Shown: positions 18,993 to 28,692, numbered from the stretch's first letter. The stretch: 44,662 nucleotides of DNA from Phycisphaerae bacterium (GCA_030745875.1 JASLNT010000012.1:1-44662), one strand, 5' to 3'. Numbers and translations: made by a program. Notes: generated by a model from the sequence alone, not told the origin.

Positions 18993-19337
18993 CTAGTCAC
19001 CAAGTATTCTGTTTCTCATGAGCGCTACATTCGCAGCCGTAAACGCCTCCCCCTCAAAGACAACTTGCTTCGCGCCGACGCCATGGCGCTCGAGATACTC
19101 GGTGATATTCATCCAACGGATCTTGCCATCGGAACTGCGGATCACCAGCATGACCGGATAGGCCTGGGACAACCAGTATTTGGCGTGGCGCTTCTCCTTG
19201 ATCGTGAATACTTCGGCTCCGTCCGGGCCTCGCTCGTAGTCGTAGAAAGCTCCCGATTTGAGTTGCAGATACACCCGCTGGCCGCTGGCGTCTCCATCGG
19301 AGTTCCTCGCAGGCTTGCCCGCGTTCGGGCGGCAGGT
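18993..19337 (-). pseudogene. 5'-truncated DUF4365 gene
   Basis: The reading frame encodes the C-terminal part of a DUF4365 domain: SGQRVYLQLKSG, VFTIKEKRHAKYW, QAYPVMLVIRSSDGKIRW, VVFEGEAFTAANV. Family-like sequence (RNSDGDASGQRV) continues upstream of the possible GTG at 19274 up to an in-frame TGA at 19338-19340. Beyond that no matching N-terminal half is visible in any frame, so roughly the first half or more of the domain is lost. DUF4365 proteins have been linked to defence or mobile contexts and resemble nuclease folds, but this fragment is unlikely to work. The break falls in a TGTGAACC repeat. Confidence 0.72.
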
Positions 19338-19545
19338 TCACATGTGGCAAGAAAGGGGGTAAAGTGTGAACCTCCAATATCGACCGTTTCCACGACGTCG
19401 GGGCGGCCCGTTATGTAGGTAAGCGGCTGGACGTCAATGCGTTACGCTCGCATAGACCTGTCGCGATGCCGCGTCGTGCGCCGATTATTCGGATTATTTG
19501 ACGATGTGTCACAAGTTGGAAAGTGTGAACCAATTGTGAACCTCG
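19334..19545. repeat. cluster of TGTGAACC repeats at the DUF4365 breakpoint
   Basis: AAAGTGTGAACC occurs twice in direct orientation (19361-19372, 19520-19531). A third partial copy TTGTGAACCTC lies at about 19534-19544, and an inverted AGGTTCACAT lies at 19334-19343. They flank about 200 bases without a gene, between the DUF4365 remnant and the YdjM-like gene. They may be recombination scars or regulator sites. Confidence 0.5.
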
Positions 19546-19581
19546 ATAGAACAACTGGGGGCTCGTAACGTATTGAATGGT

Positions 19582-20121
19582 ATGACGATTATCGGACATA
19601 GTTTGACCGGGATGGCGATCGGGGCGGCGGTGCTTCCGGTTGGCATGTCGCGGAGGCGGAAGGCGATAGCGTACGTCGTATTCGCGACGCTCGCCTTCAT
19701 TCCGGATTTCTCGATCCCGGGGTGGGGGCATTACAGGTATCGCATAAGTCACAGCATCTTCGTAAACGGCGCCATGATCGCGGTTGCTCTGCTGGGATTG
19801 TGTCTGCTTCGGAAACTGAAGGGCATTGGACCGTCCAGGCGTTTGCTCGTCGCCGGGACCGCCGCGTGGTGCAGTCATATGCTTCTTGATTCTATGTACA
19901 ATCACGGTCTGGGGATAAGGATCTACTGGCCGTTTTCGTCGGCGTCATTGGTGCTTACCGTACCGTGGTTCTCTACGTTGGAGTATTCCCCTCCGCCGAT
20001 GAACATGCACACGCTGCGCGTCTTTGCGATCGAGCTTGCGTTCTATTTACCGGTCTTGGCGTTGGTTCTGGCGGGAAGACACGTGTGGAATACACGGGCT
20101 GGATCAGCGAACGGGGATTGA
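19582..20121 (+). CDS. YdjM-like (DUF457) membrane-bound metal-dependent hydrolase
   Basis: This roughly 179-residue inner-membrane protein has several hydrophobic helices. The histidine/aspartate pattern of the YdjM/DUF457 family is present: GH near the N-terminus (MTIIGHSLTG), FIPDF, HRxxxHS-like YRISHSIF, and CSHMLLDSMYNHG. The metal-binding hydrolase fold resembles phospholipase C zinc sites, but the substrate is unknown. ATG 19582 is chosen because family members start close to the first GH motif; a TTG at 19573 is an alternative, 11 bases after a run of five G. No strong ribosome binding site is visible for either. It lies just beyond the repeat-rich relic region. Confidence 0.75.
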   Translation: MTIIGHSLTGMAIGAAVLPVGMSRRRKAIAYVVFATLAFIPDFSIPGWGHYRYRISHSIFVNGAMIAVALLGLCLLRKLKGIGPSRRLLVAGTAAWCSHMLLDSMYNHGLGIRIYWPFSSASLVLTVPWFSTLEYSPPPMNMHTLRVFAIELAFYLPVLALVLAGRHVWNTRAGSANGD

Positions 20122-20150
20122 ACTGTCATACGCGCCGGGGGTTTTCATGA

Positions 20151-20212
20151 TTGCATAATTACGTTAGACTGTGTATATCTCGTGTCTCCATTATCGGGTT
20201 TTGCAGGGTTAC
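20151..20212 (+). promoter_or_regulatory. upstream motifs shared by the two kinase genes (copy 1)
   Basis: GCATAATTACGTTAG (20153-20167) resembles GCGTAATTCACGTTAG at 24686-24701 before the second kinase. TTGCAGGGTTAC (20201-20212) resembles TTGCAGGGTTTTAC at 24622-24635. A weak promoter, TTGCAT (20151-20156) with 17 bases to TATATC (20174-20179), overlaps the first motif. Confidence 0.4.
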
Positions 20213-20229
20213 TTGACGCCAGGTGAGCG

Positions 20230-23200
20230 ATGGCTCAGAAGCGTGTGATTGAAATCCAGGCCGACCGCGTCGCCAAGGCGGCGTGTCCGAAATGCGGAAG
20301 CGTTGTTGACGCTACTGCTGCGCCTGCGTTTTCGGTGCTTCAATGTGCGCAATGCCAAACCAAATTCGCCGCTCCGGGCAGACTGGGCGGATTCGTACTG
20401 CTGAAAGAACTCGGTCGCGGTCAGATGGGCGTCACCTACAGGGCGTTCGAGAAGGTGCTCGGCAGGTACGTTGCGATCAAAGTGATGAGGGCGTCGCTGG
20501 GCGGGGACCCCAAGCGAGTGAAGGATTTCATGGCTGAGGGCAGGGCGCTGGCGTCGCTGGACCATCCCAATGCGGTCAGGATTTACTCCATCGGACAGGA
20601 AAAGGGGCAACCCTATATTGCGATGGAACTTGTCAACGGTCGGTCGGTGGGGCACTTGATGGGCAGGGACAAGAAGCTCACCGAGGCCCGCGCCCTTGAA
20701 ATAGCAACCGGTGTTGCTCGCGCGTTGCGGGCGGCCAGCGAAATCGGGCTGATCCACAGCGATGTCAAGCCCGATAACATCGTGCTGGACGAAAAGGGAC
20801 GCGCCAAGCTCGTGGACTTCGGTATTGCGAGATTCGGTCCGGGCAAGCTTGAAGCCGATGCGGCGATCGGAACACCGTATTACGTAGCGCCCGAGCAGGT
20901 GCTGCGGGCGTCGGTGGACCACCGGACGGATATCTACTCCCTGGGCGCGACGCTGTATCACATGCTTTCGGGAAGCCCCCCGTTCCCGGGCACGGACCTG
21001 CAGACGGTTCTAAACGCACGTTTGAAGAAGAACGCGCCGAGTCTCATGAAGTCCTGCCGCGGACTGCACATGGAAACCGTTCATGTCGTCGCCAAGATGC
21101 TGCAGAAGGATCCCGCTCGCCGATACCAGGACTACGACGAATTGCTCAAGGATCTTCGCAGGGCGTGCTGGGCTTCGGGCGCTGAGCTAACTCAGGATGC
21201 TGACGATGCTCCGCTGGTTCTGGCTTCCCCGGGGCACGGATCGTTTCTGGGCAAAATGATGCTGGTGACGGTTGTTCTCCTGGGGCTGGCCGGCGTGGGC
21301 GCCTGGGCGATGTTCTTCAGGGGCGACAAGAAACCGACAGACGTTCCTGGCGCGGCGGTGGTCAGACCGGATCAGGTCGCCGCCCCCGTGTTCTCTCCAA
21401 AGGCCCGGAAAATCGCCGGGCCCACGGAAATCAGGGTCTCGTGCGATACATCCGAGGCCGATATCTATTACACCACCGACGGTAATGAGCCCACTCAGGA
21501 GTCCAGCCTTTGGACGGGAGTGGTCAAGATAGAGCCCGGAACGACCCTGCGAGCCCGAGCGTTTCGCGATGGTCTGGAAGCCAGCGAAATCATCGAGGCT
21601 GTCTACGCTCGCGATTCGGTTGTGTTGAAAGACGTGGTGAAAATCCGCAGCGACGCAACAGCCGCCTGGAAAGATGCGCTGAAACTGGACAGAGCCCAGG
21701 GCTTCGGCGCCAAGGTGGACCAGTGCAAGCAGTTGTACGAACAGGCGGGCGAACTTTACAAGAAGAACGCATACGCCGCGGCGAAGAGGCTCTACACGCA
21801 AGTTGAGTTCAAGTGCAAGAGCCTGAAGACGCTGGACTCAACGCGGAAAACGGCCAAGACGGCGCGTGACAAAGCCAAAGCCGCCATCCGGCTCGTGCCC
21901 GACTTCGGTTCCAATGCCTGGAAACCCGTGTCTGATACGGACCGCAGCGCACAGGTGATGTTCGATCGCGGAGAATTCCCGAAGGCCTACGAAACGTGGG
22001 GCAAGGTTATCACCCAGATTGATCGGCGATACAAAACCATGCTGCCTGCTGCTCGCAAGAGTTACGAGAGCGCCCTGAATGCGGCTGGTCCTGAGGTGTT
22101 GAAGCAGTACGGTGGAAATGAGTGGAAGAAAGTCGAAGAGGCCGCAAAACAAGCCGCGCAGGCCGGATCGGTCGGACGCTACGGGCAGGCGGTGACGCTG
22201 TATAAGCGAGCGGAGAACCTGCTCAAACCGGCCAGTCACACCGCCAATACGGCCTCGGCGGGCGTTAAGATGAAACAGGCCGTCGCGTCAATCCGAGCCT
22301 TGGTCCGCAAGGGGCATTTCTACAAAGCCCGGGCCGCACTGGCGCCGATGCTCAAGAAATCACCGAACGCTCCGGCGTTGAAGAACTTCGATAAGGCGAT
22401 CCGCGAGGCGGTCGAGATCAAGATATATCTCAAACCGGGCGCCAGAGATGAAAGGGGCGGTCTGGTCATGCCTCTTCGTCTTGTCGTTCCGGGCAAGTTC
22501 AAGATGGGTTCGCCCGAGAGCGAGCCCGGACGCGAAAGACACGAAAACCTTCACGACGTCGAAATAACCCAACCGTTCTACATCGGCAAGTGTGAGGTCA
22601 GTTATCGTCAGTTCGAGGAGTTCACCAAGGCCACCGGGTACAAGACCATGCCCGAAAAGAAGAAGAACGCATGGTGCCTGGTCCTGGTTAAGGACAAGTT
22701 AATCCGAGCCTCTGGAAGATCGTGGAGGAATCCGGGCTTCAGCCAAGGCCGCGACCACCCGGTGGTGTGCGTTAATTGGGACGACGCCAATGCATTTTGC
22801 GAGTGGCTGAGCAGTCGGGCGGCCGGTATGAAGATATCGCTTCCGACAGAAGCGCAGTGGGAATACGCCTGCAGGCAGGGCTCCCAACAGCGATTCAGCT
22901 TCGGAGATGACGCGACCAAGCTCTGCCAGTACGGTAACTACGCCGATGGTTCGTCCGTATTCGCCACCGGAGACATAAGGAATTCCGACGGGAAAAGTAC
23001 GACCGCCCCGGTGCATACGTATAAGAGCGCCGTCAACCATCCGCACCTTTACGATATGCACGGCAATGTGTCTGAATGGTGCAGCGACTGGTACGGTCCG
23101 TACTCTCAGAGTTCGGGCGGTAAGGCGGCGATTGATCCGACCGGAATCCGCCGGGGCACCCAGCGAGTGGTTCGCGGGGGGTCGTGGGCTTCAACGCCCT

Positions 23201-24507
23201 CGAAGTGTCGTTCGGCCGCACGCAGCCGCATGGCCGGAATCATGCACAGCGCGCTGATCGGATTTCGCGTGGTGGCGACTGGAAAACGACCGAATGTCGC
23301 ACAACTGCAGTCGTCGGTGAATTCAGCGGCGAAGAAGGACGGTAACTACACAGCCCTCACCGGAAGGGTGGGCGTGGGAACCTGGGAAACCAAAGCCGAG
23401 TTCAAGGAATTCAGGGTCGATCAGGGAGGCAGGGAAATATTCCGCCTGAGCAATTACAACAACCAGAAGAAGCTCAGAGACGGCGACTGGCACTTCAACC
23501 GCGATGTTCTGGAGCAGAGGGACGTTCGGGGCAAGGGCAAATACACTACGTTCGGCGAGACCAGTTGGTCGAACTACACTATACGCCTTAAGGCCAGGAA
23601 GATCGCGGGCAAGGAGGGTTTTCGCGTAAGATTGGCCGATGACGGTAAGGGAAGTTTCTACCTGTTCTGTGTTGGCGGGCAGTTCAATAAGGAGCATCTT
23701 TTCGAGCGTCACGTTCCGGGCGCTAAAGAGCCTGAGTATCTGGCCCGCAGGAACGGCAAGATCGATCAGGGGCGGTGGCACGATGTCAGGGTCGAGCTGA
23801 AAGGCGCGACGATGCGCGGATTCCTGGACAATAAGCTCCTGTGTGAACTGAAGGTGAGTACGATTTCACGAAACACCGCGTCTTCGAACGGGACGGATTT
23901 TCTGCCCGACTTCTCGGGAGCTTTTACCGTTACGGCGTGGGTGCGCACAAAGGCGGCTGGCACGATCTTCGCCAAGACGCCGCCCAGCGGCCCGTGGGCG
24001 CCGGGCGGTAAGTCGCTGTTTGTTGGAACGAACGGACGGGTGTCTTACGACATTGGATGGAGTGGTTCGTTCAGCGGGAGAACGAAGATATCCGACGACA
24101 AATGGCACCATGTGGCGCTGGTGGGTGATTCGGGAAAGCAGAGAATATACATTGACGGCAAGAATGACGGCCAGGGCAGTCTCGCCAGCTCCGGAGACGT
24201 CAAAGGCGCCGTTGGAATAATAGGTTTCACCGCGAGGGAATATCCCAAACCCTCTCATTTCACCGGACTGGTCGACGAGTTGTGCGTCTACAATCGGGCG
24301 ATGTCGGAAAGGGAGATATCCGATGCCTCAAGGAAGCCCCAGCGCGGGCTGGTCGGGCACTGGGCCTTCGAGGGGACCGGAAGCGACAGCTCGTCCAGGC
24401 GAAACCATGCGGTCAAGATGACCGGTGTGAAATTTGTTCCCGGGAAGGTCGGAAGGGCTCTGGAGCTTGCCGGACGCGGTTCAATTGTCTTGGCCCGCGG
24501 TCGATAG
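20230..24507 (+). CDS. transmembrane Ser/Thr kinase with FGE-like and LamG outer domains
   Basis: This is a 1425-residue protein. An N-terminal zinc ribbon (CPKCGS...CAQCQ) precedes a Hanks-type kinase (about 54-316). The P-loop is GRGQMG, the ATP-binding lysine K84, the catalytic D178 and N183, the metal-binding D196-FG, then GTPYYVAPEQ. The usual HRD arginine is serine (HSD), making it a non-RD kinase. A single membrane helix (about 343-364) separates it from an outer part. That part has a chitobiase C-terminal-like domain (about 392-458, YYTTDGNEPT), helical repeats to about 730, and an FGE-like domain (about 746-1018, HGNVSEWCSDW). A DUF1080-like region (about 1056-1203) and a LamG/concanavalin domain (about 1229-1420) complete it. 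It probably senses surface ligands, likely glycans, and phosphorylates cytoplasmic targets. AGGTGA precedes ATG. Confidence 0.9.
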   Translation: MAQKRVIEIQADRVAKAACPKCGSVVDATAAPAFSVLQCAQCQTKFAAPGRLGGFVLLKELGRGQMGVTYRAFEKVLGRYVAIKVMRASLGGDPKRVKDFMAEGRALASLDHPNAVRIYSIGQEKGQPYIAMELVNGRSVGHLMGRDKKLTEARALEIATGVARALRAASEIGLIHSDVKPDNIVLDEKGRAKLVDFGIARFGPGKLEADAAIGTPYYVAPEQVLRASVDHRTDIYSLGATLYHMLSGSPPFPGTDLQTVLNARLKKNAPSLMKSCRGLHMETVHVVAKMLQKDPARRYQDYDELLKDLRRACWASGAELTQDADDAPLVLASPGHGSFLGKMMLVTVVLLGLAGVGAWAMFFRGDKKPTDVPGAAVVRPDQVAAPVFSPKARKIAGPTEIRVSCDTSEADIYYTTDGNEPTQESSLWTGVVKIEPGTTLRARAFRDGLEASEIIEAVYARDSVVLKDVVKIRSDATAAWKDALKLDRAQGFGAKVDQCKQLYEQAGELYKKNAYAAAKRLYTQVEFKCKSLKTLDSTRKTAKTARDKAKAAIRLVPDFGSNAWKPVSDTDRSAQVMFDRGEFPKAYETWGKVITQIDRRYKTMLPAARKSYESALNAAGPEVLKQYGGNEWKKVEEAAKQAAQAGSVGRYGQAVTLYKRAENLLKPASHTANTASAGVKMKQAVASIRALVRKGHFYKARAALAPMLKKSPNAPALKNFDKAIREAVEIKIYLKPGARDERGGLVMPLRLVVPGKFKMGSPESEPGRERHENLHDVEITQPFYIGKCEVSYRQFEEFTKATGYKTMPEKKKNAWCLVLVKDKLIRASGRSWRNPGFSQGRDHPVVCVNWDDANAFCEWLSSRAAGMKISLPTEAQWEYACRQGSQQRFSFGDDATKLCQYGNYADGSSVFATGDIRNSDGKSTTAPVHTYKSAVNHPHLYDMHGNVSEWCSDWYGPYSQSSGGKAAIDPTGIRRGTQRVVRGGSWASTPSKCRSAARSRMAGIMHSALIGFRVVATGKRPNVAQLQSSVNSAAKKDGNYTALTGRVGVGTWETKAEFKEFRVDQGGREIFRLSNYNNQKKLRDGDWHFNRDVLEQRDVRGKGKYTTFGETSWSNYTIRLKARKIAGKEGFRVRLADDGKGSFYLFCVGGQFNKEHLFERHVPGAKEPEYLARRNGKIDQGRWHDVRVELKGATMRGFLDNKLLCELKVSTISRNTASSNGTDFLPDFSGAFTVTAWVRTKAAGTIFAKTPPSGPWAPGGKSLFVGTNGRVSYDIGWSGSFSGRTKISDDKWHHVALVGDSGKQRIYIDGKNDGQGSLASSGDVKGAVGIIGFTAREYPKPSHFTGLVDELCVYNRAMSEREISDASRKPQRGLVGHWAFEGTGSDSSSRRNHAVKMTGVKFVPGKVGRALELAGRGSIVLARGR

Positions 24508-24714
24508 GGGATTTACACCTCGATATCGCCGATTCGCCGGACTACCCTCTCTCACCTGCGAGACAAACCAATCTGCGCGCTGGACACGGGTGTCGTCAAC
24601 GAGTAAATTCTTCTCGTCGGCTTGCAGGGTTTTACAACGAATTACTGTCGCCTTATACTCAATATGCAATATGCGGTACGGAACTGCGTAATTCACGTTA
24701 GCTAAGGGCGTATT
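24508..24714 (+). promoter_or_regulatory. upstream motifs shared by the two kinase genes (copy 2)
   Basis: This gap between the kinase genes holds TTGCAGGGTTTTAC (24622-24635) and GCGTAATTCACGTTAG (24686-24701), the counterparts of the motifs before the first kinase. AAGGGC, the ribosome binding site, follows. The order of the two motifs is reversed relative to copy 1. No gene is visible in it. Confidence 0.38.
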
Positions 24715-27700
24715 ATGGCTGACGATCAGAGTCACAACATTCAAGCCGATAGCGTCGGAAAAACCGCTTGTCACAAATGCGGTAGCGTTGTTGACGTGTC
24801 GTCAGAGCCCGCGTTTTCCACCGTGACCTGCCCCAAGTGCGGAGCCCAATTCACCGCGCCGGGCAAACTGGGCGGGTTTGTCCTGCTCAAGGAGTTGGGC
24901 AAGGGGGAGATGGGCGCGACTTACAAGGCCTACGAGAAATCTCTCGGGCGTTACGTCGCGATCAAGGTTATGCACGGTGATCTGGGGCGGGACCCGTCGA
25001 GAGTTGAGAGCTTCATGTCCGAGGGAAGGGCCCTGGCGTCGCTGGACAATCCAAATATCGTACGGGTGTTTTCCCTGGGACAGGAAAAGGACCAGACCTA
25101 CATTGCGATGGAACTCATCGCCGGAGGCGGTATGGAGAAGCAGTTCTCCAGAGACAAACCGCTTGACGAGGTCAAGACGCTGGAGATTATCACCGGTGTG
25201 GCCCGCGCGCTTCGGGCCGCTGGCGAGATAGGTCTGATACACGGCGATGTAAAGCCTGAGAATATAATGCTCAACGAGAAGGGGCGTCCGAAGCTTGTGG
25301 ACTTCGGAATCGCGAGGTTCGGCGGCGGAAAGATCGCCGAAGGCGACGCCCTGGGAACCCCGTACTACGTGGCTCCCGAGCAGGTGGAAAGGGCTACGGT
25401 GGATCACCGCGCCGACATCTACAGTCTCGGAGCCACCATGTACCATGCGCTGGCCGGCGAGGCCCCGTTTACCGGCGACAGCCTCATGAAGGTCCTTTAC
25501 GCCAGGATCGAAGGCCCAGTCCCGGACATAAGCAAGGTGCGCCCCTCGTTGCATCCTGAGACTGTGGAAGTCCTCACCCGCATGCTTCAGAAGGACCCCG
25601 GGGATCGTTATGCTACATATGACGAGCTGCTCAAGGATCTCCTGAAGGCGTGTTGGGCGGCTGGGGCGGAGATCATACAGGACGCTGACGAGGCGATACC
25701 GGTAGCCGAGAAACTCAGCGGTCCGGATTGGTCCAAAGTTATCTGGATTGTGGTGGGATTGGGAGCCGTGGCGGCTGGGGTTGTTATCTGGGCGGTGTTC
25801 TTCCGTGCTTCACCGCCTCCGAAGAAACCGGTGGTGACGACGCAACCGGCAAAAAAAATGAAAGTGGCCGATCCAAGACTCTCGCGTCTCGGCGGGGCTC
25901 TGTCGGGGCCTGCTGAAGTAACGATAAGCTGCAATACCCCCGGCGCCAGAATCCACTACACCACCGATGGTTCGATTCCAACCACCGAGTCGCCGCTGTA
26001 CAGCGGAGCTATTACGGTGACCCCGGGCAAGACATTGAAAGCCAGGGCTTTTCGGGACGGATGGGACAGGTCAGCCGTAGTAGAGGCTGAATACACTCGC
26101 GATGAAGCCCTACTGACAGACGCCGTCGATATCCGCGGCAAGGCCAACGCCGCCTGGGAACGGGCCAAGAAGCTTGATCCAAAACAGGGCTTTGCCGCCG
26201 GAATCGATCAGGGCGTCAAGCTGCATTCCCAAGCCTCAGATTTGTACGACAAGGAAGCCTACGCCGCCTGCAAAGCTCCGTATTCCGAGTTGCTGAAACT
26301 GTGCGATAAACTGATCTTGCTCGATGCCGAACGCCAAAAAGCCAAAGATGCCCGATCGTCCGCCCAAGCAGCAAGAAAAATCACCGCCGACGCAGGATCG
26401 AAATGGGTTAAGGTCGACACGCGGAAACTCGACCAGGCCATCAAGCAGGCCCAGAGCCTGTTCGATCGCGGCGAATTCGCCCAGGCCCAGGCGCAGTGGA
26501 AGAACGCTGAGAAGAACGCCGATGCGGGATTGTCAGGCGTTCTCGCCAAAACCGCTGAAGTGTTTCAGAACACTGTGAAGCGGTATGATGTGAAACAGCT
26601 CGATGAGTTCGGCGGGGCACCCTGGACCCAAGCCAAGACCGCCCTGGAAAACACCCGAACGGCCAAGACCGCCGAACAGCGCCTGGCTGCGGCGAGGGCA
26701 TGCGCCAAGGCCATCGAAAGTTTAACCGGTATCGCCCGAAGCGCATCGGAAGCCGCACGCAAAGCCGCCGCAAACGCCGCCAACGCCTCAAAAGCCGCCG
26801 AGATCAAAAAGAGACTTGCTGACGCAAGAAAACTAACGGCCGCCGGGCATCTGCGCAAAGCCCTGGAGCAAATCAAGGCGCTGCAGAAACTCGACCGAGG
26901 CAATCGCGACGCTCAGAACCTGAAGACCGAGATCGAAAAGAAGATGAAATTCTCGCTGTACATGGGCGATCTCAGAATCGACAACAGAGACCACCGCGGG
27001 CCCAATATCGAACTGGTGTGGATTCCCGCCGGTGAGTTTAGCATGGGCTCACCGGCTGGGGAGAAAGGGCGAAGCAGTAGCGAGAGACTTCACAAAGTCC
27101 GGATAACAAAGGCGTTCTACATAGGTTACTTCGAAGTTACTCGCCACCAGTACGATTGGTTCCATCGCGGTCGGGTTGCGGCTGCTGTGGAAACCGGGGT
27201 GAAGAGGTTTATCCGGCTGAAGGGCAAGGAGCCCAGCAACCACGAACGCAACCAGATCAAGGGGCTGGTGAACAAAGAAACCGAGGCGCTTCGTAAGAAG
27301 AGCATAGTTCGCGGATGGGACGGGAAGCGATGGGGGAGAATTGCTGACGGATGGTGGAACCGCCCGGGATTCAGATCGCACAATGGATCGCCGGTTACTT
27401 GTGTGAGTTGGACCGAAGCGGCTGCGTTCTGCAAATGGCTTAGCAAGCAGACGAGCAGAACCGTTCGCCTTCCCACCGAGGCTGAATGGGAAATGGCCTG
27501 CCGAGCCGGAACGCAAACCGCATACAGCTTCGGCGACGATCCGGCTGACCTGCACAAATACGGGAACTACGCCGACAAAGACTCCAAACTGCCCGAGAGC
27601 GACAAGGACCACAGCGACGGGCAGGCCTTCCCGGAAAACTGCGGAAGGCGAGCGGAGAATCCGTGGAAACTCAAGGATATGCACGGAAACGTCGCCGAAT

Positions 27701-27903
27701 GGTGTGCCGATCGCTGGGGCGTGTATCGCCCGGGAGACGCTGTCGATCCGACCGGACCGGGCGGCGGATTGAAGCGGGTCGTAAGGGGCGGTTCATGGTT
27801 CTCGCACCCCAAGGCGTGCCGTTCGGCCGCACGCTTCGCACTGGCGCCCATGAACCGCGACACAACTACAGGTTTCCGCGTTGTCGTGGAAATCAAAAAC
27901 TGA
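24715..27903 (+). CDS. transmembrane Ser/Thr kinase with FGE-like outer domain (paralogue)
   Basis: This 1062-residue paralogue of the preceding gene has the same order of parts but no LamG. A zinc ribbon (CHKCGS...CPKCGA) precedes the kinase, with GKGEMG, K84, a non-RD HGD site (D178), D196-FG and GTPYYVAPEQV. A membrane helix (about 342-363) and a chitobiase C-terminal-like domain (about 395-462, HYTTDGSIPT) follow, then long charged alanine-rich helices (about 470-740). The FGE-like domain (about 764-1058) carries GEFSMGSP, TEAEWEMACRAG, HGNVAEWCADRW and RGGSWFSHPKACRSAARF. FGE's first catalytic cysteine is serine here, and only the second remains. It probably arose by tandem duplication and may form hetero-oligomers with its neighbour, which is inference. 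Its stop is 21 bases from the methyltransferase start. Confidence 0.9.
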   Translation: MADDQSHNIQADSVGKTACHKCGSVVDVSSEPAFSTVTCPKCGAQFTAPGKLGGFVLLKELGKGEMGATYKAYEKSLGRYVAIKVMHGDLGRDPSRVESFMSEGRALASLDNPNIVRVFSLGQEKDQTYIAMELIAGGGMEKQFSRDKPLDEVKTLEIITGVARALRAAGEIGLIHGDVKPENIMLNEKGRPKLVDFGIARFGGGKIAEGDALGTPYYVAPEQVERATVDHRADIYSLGATMYHALAGEAPFTGDSLMKVLYARIEGPVPDISKVRPSLHPETVEVLTRMLQKDPGDRYATYDELLKDLLKACWAAGAEIIQDADEAIPVAEKLSGPDWSKVIWIVVGLGAVAAGVVIWAVFFRASPPPKKPVVTTQPAKKMKVADPRLSRLGGALSGPAEVTISCNTPGARIHYTTDGSIPTTESPLYSGAITVTPGKTLKARAFRDGWDRSAVVEAEYTRDEALLTDAVDIRGKANAAWERAKKLDPKQGFAAGIDQGVKLHSQASDLYDKEAYAACKAPYSELLKLCDKLILLDAERQKAKDARSSAQAARKITADAGSKWVKVDTRKLDQAIKQAQSLFDRGEFAQAQAQWKNAEKNADAGLSGVLAKTAEVFQNTVKRYDVKQLDEFGGAPWTQAKTALENTRTAKTAEQRLAAARACAKAIESLTGIARSASEAARKAAANAANASKAAEIKKRLADARKLTAAGHLRKALEQIKALQKLDRGNRDAQNLKTEIEKKMKFSLYMGDLRIDNRDHRGPNIELVWIPAGEFSMGSPAGEKGRSSSERLHKVRITKAFYIGYFEVTRHQYDWFHRGRVAAAVETGVKRFIRLKGKEPSNHERNQIKGLVNKETEALRKKSIVRGWDGKRWGRIADGWWNRPGFRSHNGSPVTCVSWTEAAAFCKWLSKQTSRTVRLPTEAEWEMACRAGTQTAYSFGDDPADLHKYGNYADKDSKLPESDKDHSDGQAFPENCGRRAENPWKLKDMHGNVAEWCADRWGVYRPGDAVDPTGPGGGLKRVVRGGSWFSHPKACRSAARFALAPMNRDTTTGFRVVVEIKN

Positions 27904-27924
27904 CTCAATTGCAACTCCGACGTC

Positions 27925-28692
27925 ATGGACTTCTACGACGATATCGCCGACGACTACGCCCAACTGACCGGCGCGGCTGACCGTTGCGGTCCAGCCGCGC
28001 GTTTCGTAGAAGAACTCACGCGGAGATTCCAGATCACGTCGGCTGTGGACGTCGCCTGCGGAACCGGTCTGTTCGCCATCGAGCTAGCCGGATGCGGAGT
28101 GAAGGTTGTCGGAAGCGACGTATCGCCGGGAATGTTGAACGCCGCGCCCGCCAACGCAGCCGCCGCCGGGATTGACTCGAATCTCTGTTCATGGGTCGAG
28201 GCTCCAATGCAGGAGCTCAGAGACCGCATTTCAGATCGACCGGATGCGATTGTCTGCATGGGCAATTCCATCCCGCATCTTCTCACCGACGACGATCTGA
28301 GACGTACATTTGAGGGGTTCGGAGCGATGCTGGCTGGAGGAGGCGTGCTCGCCATTCATCTGCTGAATTACACTCGCGTGCTGGCCGGCGCCGAACGAAT
28401 CGTCGGAATCACCCGATCCGAATCGAAGGAATTTGTGCGTTTTTACGATTTTGACAGCGATGCCGGTCTGATCGACTTCAATATCCTTGAGATCAAGTGG
28501 GCTGATGAAGGGCGATGTTCATACAAACTCCACACCACGCCGCTGAGATCATATCTTCACGGCGAGTTGATAGACGCCCTGGACGCCGCAGGATTCAGGA
28601 ACATCAAGACTTTCGGGGACCTCCGGTTCAATCCCTTCAATCCCGACTCAAGCGACACGCTCCTGCTGACAGCAGTCATAGATCGCCCATGA
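27925..28692 (+). CDS. class I SAM-dependent methyltransferase
   Basis: This 255-residue soluble protein has a standard SAM-binding fold. Motif I is VDVACGTGLFAIELA (about 41-55), motif II is VVGSDVSPGML, and VCMGNSIPHLL sits where motif IV is expected. The N-terminus MDFYDDIADDYAQL is typical of small-molecule methyltransferases of the UbiE/ubiquinone-like broad group. The substrate cannot be told from sequence. It starts 21 bases after the second kinase gene and no clear ribosome binding site is visible, so it may be translated by re-initiation. It converges with the lipoprotein gene two bases beyond its stop. Confidence 0.85.
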   Translation: MDFYDDIADDYAQLTGAADRCGPAARFVEELTRRFQITSAVDVACGTGLFAIELAGCGVKVVGSDVSPGMLNAAPANAAAAGIDSNLCSWVEAPMQELRDRISDRPDAIVCMGNSIPHLLTDDDLRRTFEGFGAMLAGGGVLAIHLLNYTRVLAGAERIVGITRSESKEFVRFYDFDSDAGLIDFNILEIKWADEGRCSYKLHTTPLRSYLHGELIDALDAAGFRNIKTFGDLRFNPFNPDSSDTLLLTAVIDRP

